A DNA stretch of 20,656 nucleotides from Bacillota bacterium. Its GTDB lineage: Bacteria; Bacillota; Clostridia; Christensenellales; CAG-138. How positions within the stretch are numbered: position 1 is the stretch's first letter; the number at the start of each line of letters is the position of its first letter. The position numbers were made by a program, and so were the translations under genes. This document shows, in pieces, positions 1 to 6,952 of this stretch. The notes beneath the pieces were generated by a model. The model worked only from the letters and a program-made list of their open reading frames with translations, did no database searches and was not told the origin of the DNA. The stretch is taken from assembly GCA_023453725.1 (NCBI GenBank), contig JAEXTB010000236.1, positions 1 to 20,656 of the forward strand, given 5' to 3'.

Positions 1-2
1 GC

Positions 3-401
3 GCATATCTCGGCTTGGGCGCGGCGGCACATTCAGCATGGCGGCTGAATTTCGGCGGTACGCCGCTGTGGATGCGCTGGAGCAATGCCGCAGAATTGGA
101 CGCTTATAGAAAGGAAGCGGCAACGCCTTTGCAGGAAAGGACACTTATACCCATTTCCTATGAAGAAGAAGCGTTCGAAACCGTCATGGTAGGACTAAGA
201 ACCATAGCAGGCATTCCGCTTACCCCGTTTGAAGCGCGTTTTCAAAAGAAGTTTCAGGAACTTTATCCGAAGGCCGTTGCGGCGCTGATAGAAAAAGGGT
301 GGCTGGTTGTGTCCCCGACGCATGCGTATTTAACAAACGCGGGTCTTGATATGCAGAACGCGGCGCTGCAGTATTTTCTTGCGGAAGCCGACGCCAAATG
401 A
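3..401 (+). CDS. hemW: HemW-like radical SAM protein (heme chaperone), C-terminal part only
   Basis: The reading frame is open from the left edge and ends with TGA at 399-401, so only the last 132 residues are present. The first residues read AYLGLGAAAHS, matching the glycine-rich YxGxGxxAHS segment late in the HemW/HemN-like barrel. It is followed by the HemW C-terminal domain, with the typical pattern of an E...GLR...G stretch (around residues 57-70), a long helix ending in a Gly-Trp-Leu turn, and an LTNAG motif. HemW family proteins are cytoplasmic radical SAM proteins that bind heme and are linked to heme trafficking; older annotations call them oxygen-independent coproporphyrinogen oxidase. 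The iron-sulfur cysteine motif lies outside the window. In Bacillus hemW follows lepA on the same strand, but here the two converge. The family call is confident; activity cannot be judged from this fragment. Confidence 0.85.
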   Translation, partial: AYLGLGAAAHSAWRLNFGGTPLWMRWSNAAELDAYRKEAATPLQERTLIPISYEEEAFETVMVGLRTIAGIPLTPFEARFQKKFQELYPKAVAALIEKGWLVVSPTHAYLTNAGLDMQNAALQYFLAEADAK

Positions 402-434
402 TGTGCCGCTGGCGCTATTCCTGATTGAAAGGAT

Positions 435-460
435 ACGGGATGGCTATTCAGCCATCCCGT
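435..460. terminator. Perfect hairpin between convergent hemW and the SLOG gene
   Basis: An 11-bp perfect stem (435-445 and 450-460) closes a 4-nt loop. It lies 34 nt after the hemW stop and covers the stop codon and last codons of the minus-strand gene. There is no long T-tract on either side (only TATCCTTTC on the minus strand), so it may be a weak terminator for both directions. Confidence 0.55.
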
Positions 461-789
461 TCGATTACATAAATCCTTACCGGCTTATTGAGTTTCTGCG
501 CACGGTTGATGGTATAGCGTGTACCTGTGGAAACACCGTCCCACACAGCCACCACGATATCCGCTGCGTCCACAATCTGATCGTTCCTTGCAAGCGGCGC
601 CCATTTACCCAACACATCGTAAGCCGGGCGGAATACGCGCACGGGGATGCCGCGGCTGTTTGCATACCGTTCGGCCAGCGTATCTATCCCGTAAGCGCCG
701 CCCGTGATGATCTCCGTAACCTCCGGTGGAATATACTCTGTAAGATCCACATTGCGCAGCGTTCTGGAGCCTACCACCGCGACCTTCAT
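448..789 (-). CDS. SLOG-family protein (DUF2493/YspA-like)
   Basis: This 113-residue protein has the marks of the YspA/DUF2493 branch of the SLOG Rossmann-like superfamily. These are VAVVGSRT at the N-terminus (residues 3-10), TGGAYGID (29-36), a GKWAPLARN segment (61-69), and AVWDGVSTGT (81-90), which would line a nucleotide-type ligand pocket. SLOG proteins are thought to bind or process nucleotide-derived ligands; the ligand of this one is unknown. The ATG lies only 3 nt after the lepA stop, and no good ribosome site precedes it, so translation is probably coupled to lepA. It is cytoplasmic, with no signal or membrane segment. Family assignment is fairly sure; function is not. Confidence 0.8.
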   Translation of the reverse strand: MKVAVVGSRTLRNVDLTEYIPPEVTEIITGGAYGIDTLAERYANSRGIPVRVFRPAYDVLGKWAPLARNDQIVDAADIVVAVWDGVSTGTRYTINRAQKLNKPVRIYVIERDG

Positions 790-792
790 ATG

Positions 793-2595
793 CTAGTTGA
801 TGCGCAGCACGCTCATGAAGGCATCGCTTGGAACCTCCACCGAGCCTACCTGACGCATGCGCTTTTTGCCTTCCTTCTGTTTTTCCAGCAGCTTCCTTTT
901 GCGCGAGATGTCGCCGCCGTAACACTTTGCCAATACGTCTTTGCGTACGGCCTTGACGGTTTCACGCGCGATCACTTTGCCGCCGATTGCAGCCTGGATG
1001 GGGATTTCAAACTGCTGGCGCGGGATAACATCCTTGAGTTTTTCGGCAACCGCCCGCCCTTTGTTATACGCTTTATCCCGGTGGACGATGGTGGAGAGCG
1101 CGTCGCACATATCGCCGTTGAGCAGAAAATCCAGGCGCACCAAATCGGAACGCATATATTCCTTGAGCTCATAATCAAAGGAAGCATACCCGCGCGAGCG
1201 GGATTTGAGCTGGTCAAAGAAATCATAAATGATCTCGTTGAGCGGCAGTTCGTAATGAATGTTGACGCGGGTCTCCTCAATATACTTCATATCAACAAAT
1301 ATGCCGCGTTTTTCCTGGCAGAGTTCCATAATGGTGCCCACAAAGGAGGAAGGCGTCATGATATGCGCATCCACCATGGGTTCTTCCATATAGGCAATCA
1401 TTGTAGGATTGGGAAGGTTTGAGGGGTTGTCAATCACGCGCTCTTCCCCGTCCTGCATCTTGACACGATAGATAACGCTGGGTGCGGTAGTCACAAGGTC
1501 AAGGTCAAACTCGCGCTCTAAGCGCTCCTGAATGATCTCCATATGCAGCAGGCCAAGGAAGCCGCAGCGGAACCCAAACCCGAGCGCGATGGACGTTTCC
1601 GGCTCATAGGTAAGAGAGGCGTCATTGAGCTTCAATTTATCGAGAGCATCCTTCAAATCGTTGTAGCGCGCGCCATCCGCGGGATAGATGCCGCAGAACA
1701 CCATGGGGTGCGCCTGCTGGTAGCCGGGCAGCGCTTCTTTTGCGGGGTTTTCGGCGTCCGTAATGGTATCGCCCACTTTGGTTTCGGCAACGCTTTTAAT
1801 GGAGGCCGCAATGTACCCGACCTCGCCTGCCGTCAATTCATCCACGGGCTTATGCGCAGGCGTAAATACGCCTACCTCGGTTACGTCAAACTCATGCCCG
1901 GAGCTCATCATGCGTACCCGCGTGCCCGCGCGCACCGTGCCTTCCTTGACGCGTACATAGCTGACCGCGCCTTTATAATTATCGTAATAACAGTCGAATA
2001 CCAGCGCTTGAAGCGGGGCTTCGCTGTCTCCTTTGGGCGGGGGGATGAGATCTACAATCTGTTCCAATACCATCGACACATTTTCACCGGATTTTGCAGA
2101 AACGCGCGGAGCGTCCTCCGCCGGGATGCCGATGACATCCTCAATCTCCTTGATGGTGTGCTCCGGCTGCGCGCTGGGAAGGTCAATTTTATTGATGACG
2201 GGCATAATTTCTAGCCCGTTGTCGATAGCAAGGTACACGTTTGCAAGCGTCTGCGCCTCTATTCCCTGCGTGGCGTCCACAACGAGTATTGCGCCTTCGC
2301 ATGCTGCAAGCGCACGGCTGACCTCATAGGTAAAGTCCACGTGACCCGGCGTATCGATAAGGTTGAACATATACTGCTTGCCGTCCGTATGGGTATAGAA
2401 CATGCGCACAGCCGTCGCCTTGATGGTGATGCCGCGCTCACGTTCGATATCCATGGTGTCTAAGAGCTGTTCCTCCATGTCCCGTTTGGATACGGTATCG
2501 GTCAGCTCCATCAAGCGATCGGCAAGGGTTGACTTACCATGATCGATATGCGCGATGATGCAAAAATTGCGTATAAGTTCACGCGGAAAGGCCAT
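793..2595 (-). CDS. lepA: Elongation factor 4 (LepA), ribosomal back-translocase GTPase
   Basis: The protein has 600 residues, the usual LepA length, and is complete. It shows the translational GTPase motifs: AHIDHGKST (P loop, 15-23), RGITIK (switch I, 54-59), DTPGH with the catalytic His (81-85) and NKID (135-138). The EF-G-like domains follow, then the LepA-specific tail ending in a Lys/Arg-rich stretch and SVEVPSDAFMSVLRIN. LepA acts on the ribosome, where it is proposed to rescue stalled or mistranslocated complexes and to help 30S biogenesis. The frame stays open 50 codons further upstream, but the ATG at 2595 is chosen because GGAGG sits 7 nt before it and MAFPRE matches the family start. 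A good promoter lies upstream. It is followed directly by the SLOG gene, with which it appears to form an operon. Confidence 0.97.
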   Translation of the reverse strand: MAFPRELIRNFCIIAHIDHGKSTLADRLMELTDTVSKRDMEEQLLDTMDIERERGITIKATAVRMFYTHTDGKQYMFNLIDTPGHVDFTYEVSRALAACEGAILVVDATQGIEAQTLANVYLAIDNGLEIMPVINKIDLPSAQPEHTIKEIEDVIGIPAEDAPRVSAKSGENVSMVLEQIVDLIPPPKGDSEAPLQALVFDCYYDNYKGAVSYVRVKEGTVRAGTRVRMMSSGHEFDVTEVGVFTPAHKPVDELTAGEVGYIAASIKSVAETKVGDTITDAENPAKEALPGYQQAHPMVFCGIYPADGARYNDLKDALDKLKLNDASLTYEPETSIALGFGFRCGFLGLLHMEIIQERLEREFDLDLVTTAPSVIYRVKMQDGEERVIDNPSNLPNPTMIAYMEEPMVDAHIMTPSSFVGTIMELCQEKRGIFVDMKYIEETRVNIHYELPLNEIIYDFFDQLKSRSRGYASFDYELKEYMRSDLVRLDFLLNGDMCDALSTIVHRDKAYNKGRAVAEKLKDVIPRQQFEIPIQAAIGGKVIARETVKAVRKDVLAKCYGGDISRKRKLLEKQKEGKKRMRQVGSVEVPSDAFMSVLRIN

Positions 2596-2639
2596 AGTAC
2601 CTCCGTTTTTTTCTCTAGTGGCATTATTACTCAGCATTG

Positions 2640-2668
2640 ATAATATCGTATCGCAGGTACAATTGCAA
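2640..2668 (-). promoter_or_regulatory. Sigma-A-type promoter of lepA
   Basis: Reading on the minus strand, TTGCAA (2668-2663) and TATTAT (2645-2640) are separated by exactly 17 nt. This would start transcription near 2633 and give a leader of about 40 nt before lepA. It is inferred from consensus match only. Confidence 0.65.
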
Positions 2669-2678
2669 GAGAGTTGCT

Positions 2679-2707
2679 TTGCCCAATTGTCTTGCTTGTG
2701 ATACAAT
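2679..2707 (+). promoter_or_regulatory. Extended -10 promoter of the LUD gene
   Basis: TTGCCC (2679-2684), a 17-nt spacer and TACAAT (2702-2707) preceded by TGA form an extended -10 element. The predicted start near 2714 gives a short leader. It stands back to back with the lepA promoter, with 10 nt between the two -35 boxes. Confidence 0.6.
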
Positions 2708-2734
2708 ACACAAAATGTATTGGGAGGGATAGCC

Positions 2735-3346
2735 ATGCGCAACATCGAACAAACGGCTGAGAACCTGAAAAAACACGGTTTTCAGGTGCAGATATGCAAG
2801 GATTCACAAGCAGCAAAGCAGGCGGCGCTCGCCTTGATTGACGCGGAAGCAAGCATTGGTTTTGGCGGCTCCGTTACCATACGCGATATTGGGCTGTATG
2901 AAACCCTACAGGAAGCCGGCCACCCGGTTTACTGGCACTGGAAATGTGAAAAAGAAGAAATACCTGCTGTGCACACGGCAGCGCAAAAGGCGGACGTCTA
3001 TCTATGTTCTGCAAATGCCGTTTTAGAAACCGGCGCCCTTTTAAATATTGACGGAACGGGGAACCGGGTATCAAGCCTCATCTACGGACCCAAGCGGGTG
3101 ATTGTGATCGCGGGCGAGAATAAGATCTGCAAAAATTATGAGGACGGTTTAGACCGCATTAAACGCGAAGCCTGTCCGCAAAACGCGCGGCGGCTCGGGC
3201 TTTCTGTCCCCTGCGCCACAACAAACCGGTGTTCGGACTGCAACTCTCCCCAGCGGATGTGCCATATCACAACCCTGCTCGAGCGTCCTACCAACGCAGT
3301 CAAAGATGTATATGTGCTGCTTGTGGAAGAAAGCTTGGGATATTAG
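2735..3346 (+). CDS. LUD domain protein (DUF162/LutC-like)
   Basis: This 203-residue cytoplasmic protein has the LUD fold: FGGSVTIRDIGL (43-54), a central DVYLCSANAVLETGALLNIDGTGNR region (87-111), and YGPKRVIVIAGENKI (117-131). The C-terminus carries four cysteines (160, 166, 169, 176), as C-x5-C-x2-C-x6-C, a pattern seen in stand-alone LUD proteins of anaerobes. LUD proteins are named for lactate utilisation with LutA and LutB, but no partner lies nearby, so the role here is open. The cysteines could hold a metal or iron-sulfur cluster, which is inference. The ATG at 2735 is chosen over an in-frame TTG at 2720 because GGAGGG lies between them at normal spacing. It is transcribed alone, divergently from lepA. 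Confidence 0.88.
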   Translation: MRNIEQTAENLKKHGFQVQICKDSQAAKQAALALIDAEASIGFGGSVTIRDIGLYETLQEAGHPVYWHWKCEKEEIPAVHTAAQKADVYLCSANAVLETGALLNIDGTGNRVSSLIYGPKRVIVIAGENKICKNYEDGLDRIKREACPQNARRLGLSVPCATTNRCSDCNSPQRMCHITTLLERPTNAVKDVYVLLVEESLGY

Positions 3347-3380
3347 CGGGCCTCCTTAGTAAACATCAAATCAACCCAAA

Positions 3381-3420
3381 AGAAAAGCTGCAAGCGCCAA
3401 ATATCGCAGGCAGCTTTTCT
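3381..3420 (+). terminator. Hairpin after the LUD gene
   Basis: An 11-bp perfect inverted repeat (3381-3391 and 3410-3420) encloses an 18-nt loop and begins 34 nt after the LUD stop. The right arm contains TTTTCT but there is no further T-run, so it is a moderate terminator candidate. Confidence 0.55.
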
Positions 3421-3501
3421 GCATCCTAGAATATACTGGCACGCGGAACCTGCTCTAGCATACAAACGTTATATAAGCAAACAACCTTGGAGGATAGAAA
3501 A

Positions 3502-4086
3502 ATGAAGAAAAAAGTTTTATTGATAACTTCCCTCGCTTTGGCTGCAGTCTTGGCAGTAAGCGGATGCTCACAAAGAGCCGTACCGCCTTCTGAGCCCACG
3601 GCAGCGCCGGTTGAATCACCGGTTGCTTCCCCCAGCACCGGCATTCCCAACCCGATTGTGGAAGTGGAAAGCGCTGCGGACTTTGAACCGCTCAACGTAA
3701 AAATCGATGCGCCCGAGGGTGCAACTGACGTCAGCTACCGTATCATTGGGGACAAGGTGGCGGAAATCACGTTTACGCTGGACGGCGTTACTTATGTCTA
3801 TCGTTCGGCCAACACCGGTACGGAAGAGGATATCTCCGGCGTATACACGGAGTTTGACGAGCGGAGCGACATCAGCGTGGACGGCATGGACTGGTATGCG
3901 ATCATCAATATCAATACCAACAAGGACGCTGGCGCACTGGCAAGGTGGCAGTACCTCCCCGTGCAGTTCTCGCTGTATACGGAAGACAAAGTGGATGCAG
4001 AAACGTTCACCAATCTAGCGACCGATTTGGCATACAGCGCATTCAAAAACAACACCTCCCTGCCCAGCCCTGCTCCCGTAGGCTGA
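3502..4086 (+). CDS. Secreted lipoprotein of unknown function
   Basis: The 194-residue protein starts with a classic lipoprotein signal: MKKK, a hydrophobic stretch, and the lipobox VSGC with the lipidated Cys at residue 22. A linker rich in Pro, Ser, Thr and Ala follows to about residue 50, then one compact mixed alpha/beta domain of about 130 residues (starting near DFEPLNVKI) with alternating beta-strand patterns, and a short Pro/Ser tail. It should be anchored on the outer face of the membrane. The domain is not one I can name. The start is the ATG at 3502, with GGAGG 8 nt before it; an in-frame TTG at 3487 lies upstream of that ribosome site and is rejected. No convincing promoter is visible in the 155 nt upstream. 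It is monocistronic, with a strong terminator behind it. Confidence 0.85.
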   Translation: MKKKVLLITSLALAAVLAVSGCSQRAVPPSEPTAAPVESPVASPSTGIPNPIVEVESAADFEPLNVKIDAPEGATDVSYRIIGDKVAEITFTLDGVTYVYRSANTGTEEDISGVYTEFDERSDISVDGMDWYAIININTNKDAGALARWQYLPVQFSLYTEDKVDAETFTNLATDLAYSAFKNNTSLPSPAPVG

Positions 4087-4116
4087 GACAGGCGCTAAAC
4101 ACAAATAGTGTTAAAC

Positions 4117-4152
4117 AACAATGCTCCGTTCTAAAAAGAACGGAGCATTGTT
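4117..4152. terminator. Strong bidirectional terminator
   Basis: A 16-bp perfect stem (4117-4132 and 4137-4152) closes an AAAA loop. It begins 30 nt after the lipoprotein stop and ends 26 nt before the end of the convergent membrane-protein gene. The arms end in A/T pairs, so it can act on both strands. Confidence 0.85.
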
Positions 4153-4178
4153 CATGCGCATAAATGATATCTGCTCTT

Positions 4179-4457
4179 TTACCTGTCCACAAAAGGTTCC
4201 TGCGGCCGATTGTCATGCGGCGCAAGACGCGAGCGGTTGATGCCTTCCGCGATGATATGCGACTGAAGGTCCGGATGCACCGGCACAAAGCCCCAATACA
4301 AAAGGGCAAGTACGCCGAAAAAGAACCCCCACGCAAAGCTCGCATGGTAGCCTTTCTTTTTTGCAAGAGACTGAACCACAAAGCCCATTCCGATTGCAGC
4401 GCCGATGATGAGCAATAAAACCCATACCCCTCCAAAGATGTTTCGAACTGCCAACAT
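4179..4457 (-). CDS. Small membrane protein, two predicted helices
   Basis: The 92-residue product has a hydrophobic helix at about residues 9-29 (VWVLLLIIGAAIGMGFVV) and a second at about 39-55 (SFAWGFFFGVLALLYWGFV). They are joined by a short basic loop with KKK. A polar tail of about 35 residues is probably cytoplasmic. I do not recognise a family. The start at 4457 is supported by a GGAGGG site 4-5 nt upstream; an in-frame ATG at 4502 would add 15 residues and lacks such a site. It lies 61 nt downstream of the ABC exporter on the same strand and could be cotranscribed or use its own extended -10 promoter. Confidence 0.75.
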   Translation of the reverse strand: MLAVRNIFGGVWVLLLIIGAAIGMGFVVQSLAKKKGYHASFAWGFFFGVLALLYWGFVPVHPDLQSHIIAEGINRSRLAPHDNRPQEPFVDR

Positions 4458-4488
4458 AGTTCCCTCCTTATTAATGTTTTCATCTAAT

Positions 4489-4497
4489 ACTATAGCA
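4489..4497 (-). promoter_or_regulatory. Possible extended -10 promoter of the small membrane protein
   Basis: On the minus strand TGC is followed by TATAGT (4494-4489). No good -35 box is present, so the call rests on the extended -10 element alone. It lies in the short gap after the ABC exporter stop. Confidence 0.35.
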
Positions 4498-4518
4498 GCC
4501 ATATGTATCGGTAGTTCA

Positions 4519-6204
4519 TTAACTAAAATTCAGAGTAGATTTGTCCACCAGTGTGAGCCTGCCGTCCTGCAGTTCAAATATCTGATCGGCATTGCGGATC
4601 GTTGTCAGGCGATGCGCAATGGCGATGATGGTACAGGAACCGGCCAGCTCGTTGATTGCGTTTTGAATTTCTCGTTCCGTCTCCACATCCACAGAAGCAG
4701 TCGCCTCATCCAAAATAATAATGGGGGCACGCCGCAGCACCGCGCGCGCGATGGCCACACGCTGCTTCTGCCCGCCGGACAGGCGCGCGCCGCGCTCGCC
4801 AACGCGGGTGTCGTAGCCATCGGACATGGCCATGATATCCTCATGGATGTGCGCCGCCTTCGCCGCTGCAATAATGTCCTCCATCGTAGCATTTTCCACT
4901 GCGTACCCGATGTTTTCCGCAATGGTGCCAAAGAATAAGAACGTATCCTGCATGACGGGGGCGATATTCCTGCGCAGGCTGTTGATCGTAACATGCTTTA
5001 TGTCCTTGCCGTCAATAAGCACCCGCCCTGAGATTGGATCGTAAAAACGGGAAATCAGCTGCGTTAATGTCGTCTTGCCAACGCCGGTGGGCCCGATGAG
5101 CGCAATCATCTGCCCGGGCTCGCATGTGAAGCTGACGTCCTTTAACACTTCCTGATCTTTTTCATAGCCAAACTGTACGTTTTCAAACTCAATTTTTCCA
5201 TTCACCGTACCCATATCGGCGGCATCCGGTTCATCTACGATATCGGAAGGCGCATCCATGACCGCCATAACGCGTTCCGCGCCAGCGTATGCCTGCTGCG
5301 TATCCTCCAAAAGCTTGGCAAAGCCGGTGATGGGCGCGTAAAACAGCGCGAGGTACAGTAAAAACGCCACGATGTCCGCGACATCCATTTCGTTGCCAAT
5401 TGCTAGCGCGCCGCCCACGCCCGCCACAATGAGTGTGCCGATGGCCGAGAAGAATTCTACCGAAGGGTGGAAGATTGCGCTCTTTTGCAGCGCAACCAGA
5501 ATTGCGCTGGTATAGCCGTGCGCCTGCTCGCCAATGCTTTCTTCCTCGTAGCGTTCCTGGCCAAACGCCTGAATCTCATGGATGCCGGAGAAATTGTCCT
5601 GCAGCTTGGAGTTTAATGCGCCGAGCTTCCCCTGTGCCACACGGAAATGCGGACGGATTTTTGTAATAAACAAATAACCCGCATAGGCGATAAGCGGCAA
5701 CGGAATACATGTTAAAAGTCCAAGCTTCACGTTGATGGAAAGCAGCATGATGAGTACGCCAGCAAGCGTAATGAAGTTGGTCATCATTTCCGGTATGATG
5801 TGTGCGTATAAAAGCTCAAACGTAGCCGTATCATTGATGACTCGGCTCATCAAATCCCCCGTTTGGCGCTCATGGAAAAAGCGCATGGAAAAGCTCTGTA
5901 TCTTCTGATACAGCTTGACCCGGATACCCTCCACCAGATTCCACGCGGCAACATGCGCATAATAGTTGCTGGCGTACCGGAACAATATGCGCAGCAGGTA
6001 AATCCCCGCAAGCGCAGCAGTCAGGTATAGAATTTTTTCAAGCGCCCCCGCCTTCACCCCGGAGGTCAGGGTCTTTGTGATTTCAGACAACACTTTGGGT
6101 GCGGCAAGGTTTACTACAGTCATCAACAACGTTGAGAGGATGGCGATCAGGTATAATCCCTTAAACCGTTTCGCATCCCCCATCAGTCTGAGTAACAGCT
6201 TCAT
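4519..6204 (-). CDS. ABC exporter, fused membrane and ATPase domains (MsbA/MDR-like half transporter)
   Basis: This 561-residue type IV ABC exporter has six hydrophobic segments in residues about 15-300, including ones near 15-35, 57-75, 137-157 and 160-182. An ATPase domain follows from about residue 337. Motifs are complete: Walker A GPTGVGKTT (371-379), Q-loop Gln 419, signature LSGGQKQ (475-481), Walker B IIILDE (495-500) and switch His 531. Such proteins work as homo- or heterodimers exporting lipids, drugs or peptides. No second half-transporter is adjacent, so a homodimer is likely; the substrate cannot be told. The start at 6204 is supported by GGAGG 5 nt upstream, against an upstream in-frame ATG at 6228. 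A near-consensus promoter with a possible operator pair lies upstream. Confidence 0.92.
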   Translation of the reverse strand: MKLLLRLMGDAKRFKGLYLIAILSTLLMTVVNLAAPKVLSEITKTLTSGVKAGALEKILYLTAALAGIYLLRILFRYASNYYAHVAAWNLVEGIRVKLYQKIQSFSMRFFHERQTGDLMSRVINDTATFELLYAHIIPEMMTNFITLAGVLIMLLSINVKLGLLTCIPLPLIAYAGYLFITKIRPHFRVAQGKLGALNSKLQDNFSGIHEIQAFGQERYEEESIGEQAHGYTSAILVALQKSAIFHPSVEFFSAIGTLIVAGVGGALAIGNEMDVADIVAFLLYLALFYAPITGFAKLLEDTQQAYAGAERVMAVMDAPSDIVDEPDAADMGTVNGKIEFENVQFGYEKDQEVLKDVSFTCEPGQMIALIGPTGVGKTTLTQLISRFYDPISGRVLIDGKDIKHVTINSLRRNIAPVMQDTFLFFGTIAENIGYAVENATMEDIIAAAKAAHIHEDIMAMSDGYDTRVGERGARLSGGQKQRVAIARAVLRRAPIIILDEATASVDVETEREIQNAINELAGSCTIIAIAHRLTTIRNADQIFELQDGRLTLVDKSTLNFS

Positions 6205-6242
6205 GAGTCCTCCAAATCCAGTCTGCATACAGCGCTACGATG

Positions 6243-6300
6243 TATGCGTGCATTACGTAACAGTATACCTTGTTGCCGGGCATGTTTCAATGCACGCATA
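6243..6300. repeat. Inverted repeat of two near-palindromes flanking the exporter promoter
   Basis: Twelve-base arms at 6243-6254 and 6289-6300 are perfect inverted copies, 34 nt apart. Each arm is itself a palindrome with a two-base centre: ATGC-GT-GCAT and ATGC-AC-GCAT. One copy touches the -35 box and the other lies just after the predicted transcription start. This fits a pair of repressor sites; that role is inferred. Confidence 0.6.
6262..6290 (-). promoter_or_regulatory. Sigma-A-type promoter of the ABC exporter
   Basis: On the minus strand TTGAAA (6290-6285), a 17-nt spacer and TATACT (6267-6262) form a near-consensus promoter. Transcription would start near 6255, about 50 nt before the exporter ATG. 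Confidence 0.75.
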
Positions 6301-6360
6301 GGGTGCCGAAAGTGCGCTTTTCTTCAGTCCCCCTTACTTGTTTTTCCTTTTTCCGCATGA

Positions 6361-6389
6361 TTGACCGGGATTGTTCTGACGTATATATA
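6361..6389 (+). promoter_or_regulatory. Sigma-A-type promoter of the DUF4870-like gene
   Basis: TTGACC (6361-6366), a 17-nt spacer and TATATA (6384-6389) match the consensus at 10 of 12 positions. A start near 6396 leaves an A/T-rich leader of about 108 nt before the gene. Confidence 0.7.
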
Positions 6390-6503
6390 GTGCAATACCA
6401 ATGATGCAGGAATAAGAAACCGGATGATTTTTATTGGAAAACAATACTGATTTCCTTTTCCCGCTATATACCTATTATTAAGAAAGAAAAAGGAGGCAGA
6501 CGC

Positions 6504-6890
6504 ATGGAACAGCAATTTGCACAGGAGAACATTTACGAATACTCACCTGAGGATATAAAACAAAATAAAGCGATGGCCATATTGGCTTACTTCATCTTTT
6601 TTCTGCCGCTGCTTGCCGCAAAGGACAGTCGGTTTGCGCGCTACCACGCGAACCAGGGGTTGATCGTACTGATTGGTTACATTGCCCTGTATATTGTACA
6701 GGCGATACTTACGGCCATACTGTTCGCCGGGATGACGTACGCGAGCCTCGGCGCTTTGGGCATTGTTTCCCTGCTGTTTACGTTACTGTATCTTGGACTG
6801 CTCGTGCTGCAGATTTTAGGCATCATCAACGCCGCGCAGGGAAAGGCGAAGCCCATTCCCATACTCGGCGGGTTTACAATCATTAAATAG
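6504..6890 (+). CDS. DUF4870-like small integral membrane protein
   Basis: The 128-residue protein has a polar N-terminus with EYSPEDIKQNK, then three hydrophobic segments at about residues 24-39, 54-76 and 83-109. The loop DSRFARYHANQGL (41-53) is the signature of the DUF4870/Tic20-like family. Members are widespread in Gram-positive bacteria and sit in the cytoplasmic membrane; their function is not settled. A very strong ribosome site, AAAAGGAGG (6488-6496), lies 7 nt before the ATG, suggesting high expression. The gene is monocistronic, diverges from the ABC exporter and shares the intergenic region with its operator-like repeats. Confidence 0.82.
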   Translation: MEQQFAQENIYEYSPEDIKQNKAMAILAYFIFFLPLLAAKDSRFARYHANQGLIVLIGYIALYIVQAILTAILFAGMTYASLGALGIVSLLFTLLYLGLLVLQILGIINAAQGKAKPIPILGGFTIIK

Positions 6891-6912
6891 CAGGAACGAA
6901 ACCCGGATATGC

Positions 6913-6938
6913 AAATTCCCCGCACGCGCGGGGAATTT
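6913..6938. terminator. Bidirectional terminator
   Basis: An 11-bp perfect stem with a GC-rich core (6913-6923 and 6928-6938) and a 4-nt loop is followed by ATATTT. It lies between the DUF4870-like gene and the convergent acyltransferase gene, with A/T ends on both sides. Confidence 0.85.
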
Positions 6939-6952
6939 ATATTTGATCGTTA

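Noticed and set aside
346..1422. A 358-codon open frame on the plus strand
   Set aside because: It lies antisense to lepA and the SLOG gene, both with clear family motifs. Its protein has no recognisable domain, and such frames are common opposite codon-biased genes.
1543..2214. A 223-codon open frame antisense to lepA
   Set aside because: It has no ribosome site or domain and overlaps a certain gene completely.
6324..6515. A 63-codon minus-strand frame in the intergenic region
   Set aside because: It overlaps the promoter and ribosome site of the DUF4870-like gene, has no ribosome site of its own, and gives no family pattern.
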